NCBI GenBank assembly: GCA_963575745.1
Contig: CAUYUJ010004335.1
Span: 1,232,207-1,296,206 of the forward strand
DNA: 64,000 bases
Direction of reading: 5' to 3'
From: Prorocentrum cordatum
Lineage: Eukaryota; Sar; Dinophyceae; Prorocentrales; Prorocentraceae
Shown here: piece after piece, positions 46,379 to 57,485 of the stretch
How positions within the stretch are numbered: position 1 is the first letter of the stretch
Layout: each line of letters starts with the position of its first letter
Position numbers and translations under genes: made by a program
The notes under the pieces: generated by a model
Seen by the model: only the letters and a program-made list of their open reading frames with translations
Told to the model about the DNA's origin: nothing
Database searches by the model: none

Positions 46379-47338
46379 CTAGTGGCCTCCCTTCTTCCCC
46401 TTGCCCCCGCCTTTCGCAGAGGCCCTCTGCAGAACCCCGTAGGCGCGGTCTTTCAGATCGGCCACCTCCTGGCTGTTGGTGAGGTCGCCCCAGGCTGCCC
46501 AAGGTCCTTCCCAAGCAACTTCGAGAGCCGCCCCGGCCACATGTGCCTGACAAACTGGTTCTTTAGCCACTTTGAGTTTCTGTTCCACCGTGCCCACGCG
46601 CACCTCACTCTTGGAATAACCCCATCCCAAAAAAATCTTCCGGAGTCCGAACAAGAAGCTCTCAGGCACCCTCTGCTCCAAAGGCTGATCCGGACGTGTC
46701 CAGATCATGTTCTCTTGGTGTTTCAGCTGTGCCCTCCCCAAGATGCCTACGCATTTGTCCCCGGCGCTCATGGAATCAAACTTGGCGAAAGCAATCTGCT
46801 GGAGCGACTCGCCTTTGATGAAGATATCGGACGGTTCAGGGGCTCCGAGCTGAAGAGCACGTTCGTTTATCCATGTGGCAGCGTGCCGCAAGGTATCGAA
46901 ATTGCCGAGACCCCCAACTACTGCATTGCATTCGAACTGCTTGCCCGTGGTGAGTCCCGCGATTTGGCGCTCGAGCTCAATAAGTTTCTCCTCAACTGCG
47001 GAAACCATACTATTCTCGAACTCAGCGTTCTGGTGGTTCTCGAGGTTGGTGAGGCGAATGGAGATGTCTTCGATGTGCTCCTCCGCCTCCTCGAACCTGG
47101 TTTCGATGATCCCGCTCATGTCAGTAAGGCGTCGTTCGAGGCTGCTGATGGTGTTGCGAAGAGGCTGCACCTCCTTGCGGGACATCTTGGCGATCTCGTC
47201 CAAAGACGATGGATGTGGCTGCTGTCCTCGTTGCTCCTGCTGTGCGGCTACACGTGCTGGTGGGGGCGCTCCCGGTGAAGTCGTAGGGGTAGGAGTCGCA
47301 AGTGTGTGTACCTCGGGGCCGTCGGCGTCGCCGTCCAT
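46379..47338 (-). CDS. LINE ORF1 protein (coiled coil plus C-terminal domain)
   Basis: From ATG 47338, 319 residues ending at TAG 46379. The upstream frame is open without another good start. An N-terminal Pro/Thr-rich stretch is followed by a long heptad-like coiled coil (about residues 45-135: VQPLRNTISSLERRLTDMSG, FEEAEEHIEDISIRLTNLEN, VEEKLIELERQIAGL). A folded domain then begins NAVVGGLGNFDTLRHAATWI, loosely RRM-like in position, and the tail is Gly/Lys-rich. Such ORF1 proteins bind the element RNA. The ORF is intact. ORF2 follows in the same frame one stop and one codon later. Confidence 0.65.
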   Translation of the reverse strand: MDGDADGPEVHTLATPTPTTSPGAPPPARVAAQQEQRGQQPHPSSLDEIAKMSRKEVQPLRNTISSLERRLTDMSGIIETRFEEAEEHIEDISIRLTNLENHQNAEFENSMVSAVEEKLIELERQIAGLTTGKQFECNAVVGGLGNFDTLRHAATWINERALQLGAPEPSDIFIKGESLQQIAFAKFDSMSAGDKCVGILGRAQLKHQENMIWTRPDQPLEQRVPESFLFGLRKIFLGWGYSKSEVRVGTVEQKLKVAKEPVCQAHVAGAALEVAWEGPWAAWGDLTNSQEVADLKDRAYGVLQRASAKGGGKGKKGGH

Positions 47339-47983
47339 CTCGTTCAAAGGACTGAATAAGCGTCTGCGTAAAATACTTTCCCTTCCAACTCCCACTGGCG
47401 TGCCCGGAGCGCGTGTGTGTGCGCGAGAGGGGCCGCCTGGATGAGAAGCACTCGAAGCCAAGATCCTCAGAAGGGCTGCGCGGGTACGATAAGAAGACTG
47501 CTCACCTGCGGGCCGCAAGGAGGCAGGCGGTGCCCTGGGGCTGACCAGGAACCGCGGAATCCGCTGATCTAATCCCGAAGGCGATTTCCTGGTGTTGCCT
47601 CGGGCCCGGCCGACCCGCGGCGGCTCCGCCAGCTGCAGCAGGCGGTGGCACCTGCTGAGGCTGGCCTTTCACAACGTCCACCGTCGCGTACCTCTGCGTG
47701 CTCTCCTCTGCAGACCTGCTCGCACCCTCCCGTGGATCCGCGCACTGCACGTCCTCGATGGAGCGGCAGTCGCCTGACCGTCCGAACAGCTCCGGCGCCA
47801 CCGCCCGAACGGCGCCTGGTGCCACCCCTGCCGGCCATGGCGGACCACCGCTCCGCTACCAACAGTGGCAGCAGCGAGCTGAGCGGATGCTTGTTGTGTT
47901 GAGCCAAACCGGCGAACAACAGTACTACCTTCTGTCCTGAGTGAAACTCTGTCTCAACATAGCGGGTCCTGAACGCTATAGAA

Positions 47984-48012
47984 ACACACACACACACACA
48001 CACACACACACT
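47984..48012 (+). repeat. (CA)n microsatellite
   Basis: About 14 CA units upstream of the LINE in its sense. Confidence 0.9.
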
Positions 48013-48059
48013 CATAGAGAAAGATCAAACAGCTAAACCTACATCACGAAAACAGGGGA

Positions 48060-49240
48060 CCCATGACAAAGAGGCCTCCAAAATTGTCCCAGAACGGCCC
48101 CAGAGGCTCCCAAGACGGCCTCATGAGGGCCCCAAGACTGCCCAAAAGGCATCCAAAACGCCCAAGATGGCCTCCAAGACGGCCCTGGAGCCCTCCAAGA
48201 GGGCCCCAAGTCGGCCCAGAGAGGCCCTCAAAACGGCTTCCGACGGCGTCAGACAGGCCAGGAGCCCACCAAGACAGCCCACGATGGCTCTAAGATGGCC
48301 CGAGACGGCCCAAGAGGCCCCCAAGAGGCCTCCAAGACGGCCCAATAGGCCTCCAAGAGGGCCAACAGGAAGGCCCCAAGAGGCCAAAATCGTTGATTGT
48401 CCTTAGGTTTTTGAAGGACTTGGCATTTGCTTTTTTTCTGCCTTCCGACGGCCAGAGACGGCCCAAGAGCCTTCGAAGATCGCCCCGAGATCGCCCAAGA
48501 GACCTCCAAAATTGTCCCAGAACGGCCCCATAGGCTCCCAAGACGACCCCAACGAGCTCCAAGACGGCCCAAGAGACCTCCAAGACGCCCACGATGGCCT
48601 CCAAGACGGCTATGTAGCACCCCAAAAGGGTCCGGGTGTTGGCCCAGAGAGGCACTCAAGACGGCTTCCGACGGCGTCAAACGGGCCAGGAGCCCACAAA
48701 GACGACCCAAGACGGCTCCAAGATGGCCCAAGACGGCCCAAGAGGCCCCCAAGAGGTCACCAAGACGGCACAAGAGGCCCCAAGAGGCCAAAGTCATTGA
48801 TTTTCCTTAAGCCCGAGGCGGCCCAGGAGCCTCCAAATATCGCCCCAAGATCGCCCAAGAGGCCTCCAAGATGGCTCCAGAACGGCCCAAGAGGCCCCCA
48901 AGACGGCCCCGAGAAGGCTCCAAGACGGCCCAAAAGGCCTCCAAGACGCCCACGATGGCCTCCAACACGGCCATGAAGCATCCCAAGAGGGCCCCAAGTC
49001 GGCCCAGAGACGTCCCAAAGACGGCTTCCGACGGCGTCAGACGAGCCAGGAATGGCTTGACATTGCCAAAGAGGCCCCCGAGAAGCCCGCAAAGGCCCCC
49101 GAGAGGCTCAAGGAGGCTCTCAAGATGCCTCCAAGAGGCTCCCAGGAAGCTCCCAAGAAGCCCCAAGAGTCTCCCAGAGGCTCCCTCTCCCCCTCCTCCT
49201 CCTCCCCCTCCTCCTGATTTTCCCCGCCATCCTCCCCCAA
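48060..49240 (+). repeat. CCAAGACGGCC-word array with ~400-bp units
   Basis: Same words and spacer block as at 15.3 kb. Spacers near 48385 (TTGATTGTCCTTAGGTTTTT) and 48790 (TCATTGATTTTCCTTAAG) define units of about 400 bases. Confidence 0.9.
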
Positions 49241-49385
49241 GTGATGCCCGAAGGATGTCCACAACGGCTGAGGGAACACATGGTCCGATAGCCTGGCAGA
49301 GCTCTTGCCACAACGCTCGGCCACATGGGCCACTCCGAAAGGCAGGGGGCGGCGGTAATTCGCTGTAGGCGTCTTCGATAATGAT
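49241..49385 (+). repeat. Terminal module of the CCAAGA-array family
   Basis: GGGAACACATGGTCCGA, GGCCACATGGG, GAAAGGCAGGGGGCGGCGGT, GTAGGCGTCTTCGATA; matches 16946-17105. Confidence 0.75.
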
Positions 49386-52265
49386 TCCAAACCCTTGGCA
49401 GTCCTCGGTCTCTCTCTAAGGGGGCGTGGAGCCCATCCTGGGCGCTTCCGTGGGCCTCCAGGGGCTCCAGAAGTTCACGAAACCGAGGGACGTGCTTTGG
49501 AACTAAACGTCTCCAACTTAGGCAAGGATGGCCCCACGGGTTCGCCTCGGGACCATCGGAGGGGTCTCTCGGGCCGGTTCGAGAGGTCAGGATCGTGGAA
49601 AAGCTGCGCGATTGAACAAAAAGCTAAGGGGGCACACACCAGCCACTGCGGGGCCCTATCTACGTCGAAGCTCGCAGCCCTGCGCCTTTGGCACCAGCGG
49701 CCACTCCATGTTGGTGGCGTTACCGAGATCCGCCGACCACTTCAGCTGGATGTCCTTCGCAACCAACGACGGGACGAATCCAGACGGAGCACGGAGGAGC
49801 AAAACGAGGGACGAACAGCGGAGGGAGGAGGGCGGGGGGAGGACGACGAGCAGCAGAAGCAGCAGAGGCAACAGGAGCGGAGGACCAGGAGCTGTGGGTA
49901 GAATCGAAGTGCCGCTCAGCTCTCATCAGCCTCATCGGTTCTGAGCGCGCTGACCCCCACAGCCCCCGCGAAAAGGACGCGGTATGTTTGGGGACTGCAG
50001 CTACTTTGGGGGAACTGCAGCGAGCTTGCGCCTATGGCATGCGTCCTGTCGGGCAAATCCGCCCGCAGGCGTCCGCCTGGCTAAAATAGAACAGTGCAGA
50101 ACAAGCATCTCACATAATGGGACCCTGGGGACTACCCATATATGTGGTGACAGCGAAAGAAGGGGAAAGGAAGTAAGTCTAAGGAGAAGAGAGGAGGCAA
50201 CCCAAGAGGGAATCAATGACTCCCCATTGAGCCGCCAGAACTTCGCTGGTAGCATAAAAAATCTGCCAATCGCGATAGCTGCCCTAGCCCGAGCTCTATT
50301 TCCCCATGGCTGACAAAGTGGGCGGACGTGACATGCCTGGGGAAAAGGAGAGAGAAGGGTAATTCCGAGTGATGGGGGGCCCTGGGCATGCCCTGCCTGT
50401 GCCAGGCCAAACGGGACTAGAAACTGGAATAATATCCTGCAGCGGATTCGATATGGTGGAAGGGAAGGGTGCGGCAACAGCAGACTACGAAGGGAAAGGA
50501 AAGAGGAACCGCAGCATCATGAGAGGGGAAGGAGGAGTGGGGGCGCCTGTTGATCGACGTGTTGCAACAAGTGGGAACAAGACCGGTGGAGGTAAGAGAG
50601 GGGAGGAACATGGGGACGAGGGTAGTTGGGTGAGGGAGGGGAATGGGGGAGGGAGAAGAAATGAAGGAGGCAGGAGGCAGCGTGGAGGAGAGAGGAGGGA
50701 TGCTGTGGAGGAGGATGGAAGAGGGGGGAAGACGAAATTGGTGCGCTCGCACCCTGTCTGACATTCTGTCCCTCCCCCCCATCCATTCCAATGGAGTTGA
50801 GTCGCCGCTACTCGCAGAGCCGAATATCGAAAAAGGCATGGATCTCGAAAGGGCAACGTTGTCCAAGAGGGCCCTGAAGATCCAGACGTGGGAGGAGCAT
50901 GAAGAAGGCGAAGGGGAGTCGTGAAAGCATGAAGGAGGCGGAGGGACGAAGGAAGGACGGGGAATCTTGACGGACGTGGCAGGAAGCGACGGAAGCGATG
51001 GGAAGAAAGAGGGTGCGAAAAGATCCAGGAGTGTCGGTCCGTGTGGCGGAAATCCGTGGAAATCTCTGCATGTCTTTTGTTTCTCCCGCACGAACACGAC
51101 CGCAGTGCACGAGCAAACGCATGAGGCCCGCCCCGGGGCACTGAGCATGAGATCCGCTTCCCCTCACGGGGGCTATGAACGCGCCCATCGGATACAGGCA
51201 CGGGCATGACGGCGGTAATGCAGCGGAGGAGGAGGAGGAGCAGGAGAGCGAGGCGAGGGGAGACAGGAAACATGTGAATACTGCAAGGAACCCTCGGCTT
51301 TCGAAACCCAGCCGCGGCACCTGAAACTTAGGGCCTGCTCAGCCGCAAGACAAACATCGGAGTAAGCAATGCATCCACACCTGAAGCCAGAAATGCCGAA
51401 GCACAGTACCCGAGCAAATCAGGGAATGAGGAGGGGGAGAGGAGGAGGGCAGAGAGAAAGGCTCTGCATGTGGCAAGCGCTGCAACGGGAGCGGTGCTGT
51501 TGCTGATGCGGGAATACGGCCAGCGCTCAGGCGAAGGCATCGTTCCATGGGGCGGGCATTGTCCGAAACGCGGCCAACGCGTCAGCGGTAGCACCACTCT
51601 TGCACGCGCAAGAATGTAATCGCCGCCGCGGCATGGGCATCGTTCCATTGGACGGAGGCTCATTGAAAATCGATACGTACTTGTGGCCCCCGCTACAGTC
51701 TGAGCACAATTGTTTGAAGGGCGGAGACTGTTCTGGCGGTGGAAAAAAACCAAATGGGAGACCACATTGGGCAATCCCTTGTGGAAAACCGTGTGCGGGA
51801 TAGGCGGGCAACCATGCAAAAGGAGAAACTACGCAAATACGCATAATGTATAACTGCGGGGGGGTGGAAGAAGGAGGGACGATAGAGGATGGAAGAACTG
51901 GAGGAGCAGCAGCAGCAACAGGAGAACGATGAGGAGGGAGGATGGGCAGGCAAGCGAGCGAGCGCCCACGCCCGCCGCCGCCCCACCCTCTGAGAAACAG
52001 ACCTGTAAGCCCAAAAAGTCGCATGTGCGCGCGTGCCTCATTCAGCGTACCAGGCACCTGCTCTGTGCCAATGCGATATGCGTACGGAATCAACAATGGC
52101 TGAAAGCACGACGACTCAAATGGGTGACAACACTCCCGAATCCACTGGATGCCACCAAAAGTCTCCCACACGCAAACTTGTCTAGCAAAACCGACATTCC
52201 ACGGCCAGCGCTGGCGGCAAGACGGCGCCGGATAAACCCATGATGACTCTCGACATACTCGGCGA
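49386..52265. other. 2.9 kb without recognised gene or repeat
   Basis: Purine-rich AGGA stretches (49790-49890, 50580-50740) and pyrimidine-rich complements on minus. Open frames up to about 260 codons are Ser/Pro/Leu-rich by composition. A plus frame near 49905-50089 (ALISLIGSERADPHSPREKD) reads like protein but is short and unrecognised. Confidence 0.45.
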
Positions 52266-52270
52266 GAACC

Positions 52271-52686
52271 TGTACGACCACCCTACGGGTGATAAGCAGG
52301 TGCGGGGGGAGGAGCCAGCATCTCGCTTAATCGATCGCACCATCCTATCACGATCGAAATCATTATCGATATCACGAACGATCTCACAATCGATCTCACA
52401 ATCGATCTCACTCGAACGATGTCATTATCAAACTCACTATTGATCTGAATATCGGTCTCAATGTCGATATTACAGTCGAACTCACGATCCTTCTCGCTAT
52501 CGAGCTCGCTATCGCTTCCACGACCAATCTCCCAACCGATCTCCAAACCGATGTCCACTATCGACATCACTATCCCTCTCGCGATGGATATCACTATCGA
52601 TATCACTATCGTTCTCCCAGCCGACCTCACTGTCAATACCACTCGATCGATGTCATGATCGGTCCCATTATCGATATCGTTATCGA
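52271..52686 (+). mobile_element. Composite hairpin-ATCGAT element, copy 4 (+, partial)
   Basis: Head TGTACGACCACCCTACGGGT with hairpin 52279-52291, GCATCTCGCTTAATCGATCG, then a diverged ATCGAT/CTCACTATCGA array. The GGGACACC part and tail of the other copies are missing. Confidence 0.5.
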
Positions 52687-52832
52687 TCCTCCGAGGGGCC
52701 TTACGGGTCTCCAGAGGCGCATACATTTTTTGTGTAGAGCTGATCCGAGCCCTTCGCAGCGAGACAACAGGCGAAGCTTGCGATAACACTGGCGGTGCGA
52801 GAACTCTGGAACTGCGAAGCCCGTCCCACGAC
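52687..52832 (+). repeat. ~145-bp direct repeat, distal copy
   Basis: CCTCCGAGGGGCCTTACGGG to GGAACTGCGAAGCCCGTCCC; repeated at 52977. Confidence 0.8.
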
Positions 52833-52976
52833 GGTTAAAATGCGAAAGACAGGGGGGGGGGGGGGGAGGGACAGACTTGAGCACAGAAGGCATCGGACAC
52901 GCATGCAACTCGAACGTCTGAAGCGATGGTGGAGGCCCTCACGCTCACTCAGGATGCCCGTTATCAGAACTTCTAT

Positions 52977-53121
52977 CCTCCGCGGGGCCTCACGGGTCTC
53001 CCGAGGCGCATACCTTTTTCCTTGCAAAGCAAATCCGAGCCCTTCGCAGCGAGACAACTAGCGAAGCTTGCGATAACACTGCCGAGGCGAGAACTCCGGA
53101 ACTGCGAAGCCCGCCCACTAC
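52977..53121 (+). repeat. ~145-bp direct repeat, proximal copy
   Basis: CCTCCGCGGGGCCTCACGGG to GGAACTGCGAAGCCCGCCCA. It overlaps the final bases of the methyltransferase-like ORF of the DIRS element, so the pair may be the B1/B2 terminal repeats. The 144 bases between them would be the A2 position. Confidence 0.7.
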
Positions 53122-53845
53122 ACGCATAGTATGACCTGGCTTGCCGCCACAAAACTCTTCCAGGATGAAAGTGATATCCACATTAGCTCGAGTCTTGCAC
53201 ACTGCACAGAATTGAATAACACTGAAGCAGCCTGGCGCGCGAAAGCCTGGGGGCACGCGGCCGCAGCACACGTCATCTTGGAGCCTTCCAGCACCACGCG
53301 AAGCTCATTGGTCTGGGAGCACAGCCCGCGTCGCCCGGAGCACACCCGGCGGCAGGGGCCGAGGCCACCCGCATGCCAGGCCTGCAGCTGGGCCCGCTTG
53401 CGAAAGGTGGCACCGCACTGGTAGTAGTCGAGGATGACCTGGGAGCTGGTCGGCTTGCTGGCCAACGCTGTCATCCGAAGCACACTCCACAACGGTGAGC
53501 CAGCTGGGTTCTCCAGGATGACAGCGACCTTCTTGGTCGCGCATGCTGAGATGATGGCTAGCGAGAACTCGGCCGTCGCGCTGCCGATCGCGATCCGCGA
53601 ACGGTCGGCGGGGCGCTGCAGCGCGTCGGGGCGCAGCCGGCGGCTCGAAGTGGACCGCCGGGGCGACCAGGCTGTCCTCGGCGAGCGGCGCTCCACGACG
53701 AGCAAGGCGTGCCCGGCCACGGGCCGCTGATGAACCCCTGCTGGATCCAGGCGAGCAGCAGAGAGCGCGCCCCAGCCAGGCTCGCATCCTGCAGCGGGCA
53801 CCCGGCGTCCTCGAGGGTCACGACGGCGGCGCCCAAGCCACGCAA
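53118..53845 (-). pseudogene. DNA methyltransferase-like module of the DIRS element
   Basis: First frame (53845 to about 53640): GLGAAVVTLEDAGCPLQDAS, IQQGFISGPWPGTPCSSWSA, with GTPCxSxS like the C5-cytosine methyltransferase motif IV PC. Second frame (to 53118): CATKKVAVILENPAGSPLW, with ENP at the motif VI position, then VILDYYQCGATFRKRAQLQA and CSGRRGLCSQTNELRVVL. The frame changes between them. DIRS elements usually carry an N6-adenine methyltransferase-like domain. The PC and ENP words here look more like the C5 type. A host-derived or element-specific methylase is possible. Confidence 0.55.
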
Positions 53846-55169
53846 CTGCGTAGCGATCCGCTTGGCCCGACGCCTCCTCCGTGCCCTTCGCGCAGGGCGC
53901 GGGCGACCTCAGCCTTCATCCGCAGCTTCAGCGCGGAGGCGGCAGGGCAGAGGGGGCGGCCAGCGGCGGCGCCGGAGGTGGGCGGCGACTTTGCATGCAT
54001 CTCGCCAGGCCCTCCTCCATCGTCCGCGCGAAAGAGGGCGGTGGCGGGCGACGGCTTGGTCGCTTCCCGCAAGGCCAGGGCCGCCTTCTCGTAGCGCCTG
54101 ACTGAGCCGCCCGTCCGCCAGCAGCCTCGCATCTTGATATCGGACAGCGCCCGTCTCTGAGAGATCTCATCGAAGGACGCCCCCCATGGCGCAGCGAGTA
54201 GAGCTGCGGGAGCAGCACGTGGTACCCGTTGGTCAGCGCGGCGTTGGGCAGCACGGAGGTCAGGTGCTCTGCGTCGCAGGACCAGAGAGGGCCTGTGGCC
54301 CGCTGGTCCGCGAGCAGCTGCAAGGTGTAGCCGAGCCATCCGCAGGCCGCCCAGTCCAGCATCACGCTCTCGTCGTACTCGCCTGTCTTGTTTGAGCGAC
54401 CAAGCTCGTGGGCGCCCAAGATGATCCCCCAGATCGGTGAGCCTCCTGAGCCTGCGACTGGTGGCACGAGCGACTCGCCAGACAGGGCAAACAGCTCGCC
54501 CGGGCGCAGGTGGGCCATGAACGCGACCAGGATGGCGATCGCCTCTTCCAGGAAACCTAACCAGGGCAGCCCGCCGAGCAGCCCCATCAGCCCGCGGTAG
54601 GGCAGCGGCGCGTGGCGGTGGACGGGCACGAGCTTGCGCCACCCAGTCACCGCGCGCCACGCCCTCGGCAGCTGCCGCTGGGCATTGAGCTCGGGCCACA
54701 GGTGCTGCAGGGCGGCCAGGAACTTGGGGCCGTCGTTGGCGGGGCGGCCGCTCTGGTAAAGGACGTCGAATCACCTCGCGATGATATCGCCCAGCGCCTG
54801 GTGATCTGAGTCCGGGAGGCCGCCCTGGGCCACGCACTGCTGGGACCAGCCCAGGCGGTGCACATAGTCCACCATGGTTGCCGACCTCACCAACGAAAGC
54901 TCCAGGACACTCCACTGCAGCGCGCGGGCGATGGGCTCGGCCACGGCGTAGTGAGCGGACGCCTGCCTTGCGCGCTGCCAGGTTCGCATCGCCGAGGCTG
55001 GGCAATCTCTGCGACGCAAGAGAGCCCCTCCCCGCCTCTGGGCTGAGGGATGCCAGGCTCGAGGAGCAGGCGTCGGAGCTGTCGCCACTGCCAGAGCCCC
55101 CGTCGTCGCTAAGGTCGCGGGCGCGGAGAGCCGCCAGCTCGATCTCATCGCGAAGCTGTTGGCTGGCAA
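53818..55169 (-). pseudogene. Tyrosine recombinase of the DIRS element
   Basis: The helical domain begins near 55000 (VLELSLVRSATMVDYVHRLG). A TGA at 54773-54771 interrupts, and the same frame continues FDVLYQSGRPANDGPKFLAA, LPRAWRAVTGWRKLVPV. The catalytic domain has ILVAFMAHLRPGELFAL (first Arg) and LLPQLYSLRHGG (box II, Tyr in place of His before LRH). At the oligo-G run near 54185 the frame shifts into ASFDEISQRRALSDIKMRGC and SVRRYEKAALAL, with conserved Trp in GCWRT and the Tyr nucleophile in RRYEK. It replaces an integrase in element insertion. Inactive through one stop and at least one frameshift. Confidence 0.75.
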
Positions 55170-57220
55170 CTCTCTGATCAGCCCCCCGCTCCTGCATCAG
55201 CCGGCGGGCGTCGGCGAGCCTGTCGAAGTCGACGCGACTCGGCGCCAGCCCCCCTCGCGATGGAGCACTGGCCGGGTTCGGCTCGCTGGGGGCCCAACGC
55301 GCACGGAAGCGGCCGCCGGTGAGAAGGCCCAGGGCGGCGAGCTCCCAGCACGCGGGCAGGCGGCGGCGTGACCTCGCGCGGCCCTTTGCGACCGCGAGGA
55401 CTAGGGCCATATTGTCCACGGGGAAAAGCGCGCGCTTGCGGCGATGAGCTCGAGCGCGATGCAAGTGACGAACCGCCATCACGAGAGCCCACCCCTCAAT
55501 CCTCATGATCTCGCCCTCCTCGCGCCACCTTCCGCACGCGCAAGCCTTCCAGCTCGAGGCAGCCTCTGCCGAAGCCGGAACCTCGTCGAGCAGCCGACCC
55601 CCCCAGGGTCGAGCGTCGGTAGCCAGCCGAACAGCCGGTCGAGACCGAAGATCATGAAAACAGTGCCCGAGAACGCCCGGACGAAGTGCGAGCTCACGTG
55701 CGCTCACCGCCCCCTCCGCCCTGAACCTCCACCTCTCGTCGCGCCTCCCCACTGGGGCCGCGCCCTTGCGGCCCCACTGCGAATGACAGACCCCGAAGCC
55801 CTCAGTCGACGCCCCGCTGACTTGTACTAGATCGCCCCAGGCCATGCGCGCGCTGTGAGATAGCAGAGGCAGCAAACCGCGCACCCAACGCAGTTCACGA
55901 GCGACGGCAGGCCACAAGGGGACAACTTGTTGGGCAATGCTCTCGGCGAAACAGTAGCATGCATCCACGATCGACAGCGCCTCTCTCCGAAGGAGACTAG
56001 CCCACGTAACATGCCAAATCAGCTTCCTGATCTCGCTTCCGCTGGCCCTACCTGTTTCCAAGACGAAGTCCAGAGCAAAGCGCAGCTTCCACATCCTCTT
56101 CGAACTGACCCGGATCACGCGCCTGTCCGCGTCGAAAATCAGCCCAGTGAACTCGGCGCAACGTTGGCCATCGGAGATCTCGTGACACCCAAGCCCCATG
56201 TCCTCCAAGACGGCGCGAGCCACGGAGATGCGAGGGGTGGCTTCGGCGGCATCTGGCGAGACAGCAGCAAAGTTATCTACATCAACAGCATGCTTGACAG
56301 ACATGGTATCAAAAACTTGCGGGGGGGGCCTCTGTCAGAAACCTCATCGACGCAGCGCAGACCTACACGCCCCACCCCAACGAAGACGGCAGTTTGACCG
56401 AAAAAATAGAGCCCATGACCAGCCCGCAGGAAGGACGAGGAGATGAGGCGAACAGAAAGGACCGAGACGCACCCGCTCCTCGCTCGAAAAGCCCGGGACG
56501 CATGAGGTCAGGATCTGGGGCAGAGCAAAAACTCGCTCATCCCAGGAGCAAGGGCAATGCGATAGAATGCAGCCTACACATCACACTGGGCCACCTGAAG
56601 AGGCCCCTCGTCCTCCACCTCGACGCGACCCCACGATCCACTGCAGGGGGCGCAGTCTTGACAGGAAGACGGAAGAGATCATTAGCAGCACGAGTGTCAA
56701 AAATCATTCGGAGAGAGCGATCCTTGTGCTCACAAAGGATATCCCAACGGCGGCAGGGCGGGCGCTCGAGAAGCCGACGATGCCCCTCGCACGCAAGTCA
56801 CTCAAGAACTCGCCATACACCACTGAGCGCTTCACAAGCGCTGGATCCGAATACACGGAGGAGACGCCATAACCGTCAGCCGCGGCAGGTCCGCTGTCCT
56901 TCTCGAGAAGGAGACGCGATCTCCACTCCGACCACGTCTTGAGCTCCCGGCCGTCGAGCACGTTGGAGAGCTCCACGGGCTTAGAAGAGACCGGAGGCAG
57001 CGAGACGGCCCCCGCGCGGCACGGAGATGGAAGGCCCGCGGCATCGGCCTCGAAGGCGTAGCCGGCGCGGGCGCCGCAGAGCTCCCGAAAGGCTCCCGCG
57101 GCATCGCCGAGCCCAGCAGGCGGCGGGCCGACGGCCCAGTAGGCGTCCTTCAGCTCTTCAAGGCACGACAGCTGGCCGGCCGAGAAGGGCGCCGAGCCGC
57201 CGTCGCCAGCAGGGACAGGA
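55000..57220 (-). pseudogene. DIRS-type reverse transcriptase and RNase H, frameshifted
   Basis: An N-terminal frame from about 57215 (GQLSCLEELKDAYWAVGPPP) runs to VYSDPALVKRSVVYGEFLSD and GIVGFSSARPAAVG. A frameshift near 56730 leads to CEHKDRSLRMIFDTRAANDL, then another to VAQCDV.AAFYRIALAPGM with stops. From 56304 one frame gives HAVDVDNFAAVSPD (the Y-x-D-D box as D-V-D-N), CAEFTGLIFDADRRVIRVSS, SGSEIRKLIWHVTWASLLRR, then RNase H: VSGASTEGFGVCHSQW (family SDAS, the Asp is Gly), VDNMALVLAVAKG and FRARWAPSEPNPASAPSR. Copies element RNA; this copy is dead. Confidence 0.75.
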
Positions 57221-57485
57221 TGACCAAAAAAGTTCGTTGAGTGCAGTAACGCTTCGATTGCACCAAGGCTGCCAGTGCTGCCGCGCTGCAGCCCTCCTTC
57301 TCCTTCTGACCGAGCGGCAACCAGCAGCGACCCCAGGCCCCTTCGCGATGGGGATAAGGCGGCGGACAGGGGAGTAGCTCCCGCGGCGGCCCGCTGGCGG
57401 GCCCGTCGCCCATCTTGAAGAGGGCGAAAGACGGTGGCCAGCTACGGCGACAGGATGGCCAACACCTACCGCCGGTCCCGATGGA

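Larger units (their letters stand above)
44214..47960 (-). mobile_element. LINE (non-LTR retrotransposon), 5' part, disrupted
   Basis: Minus-strand order: possible 5' untranslated region (47960-47339), ORF1 (47338-46379), ORF2 endonuclease (46375 to about 45627), an insertion (about 45613-44634), then the ORF2 segment between endonuclease and reverse transcriptase (44634-44214). The LINE stops at the 101-bp satellite, so no reverse transcriptase is present in the window. Confidence 0.75.

Noticed and set aside
53818-56304. One 828-residue polyprotein
   Set aside because: Only the reverse transcriptase/RNase H part and the last recombinase part are in the true frame. The middle (about 55000-54185) is an out-of-frame passage, since recombinase motifs there lie in another frame.
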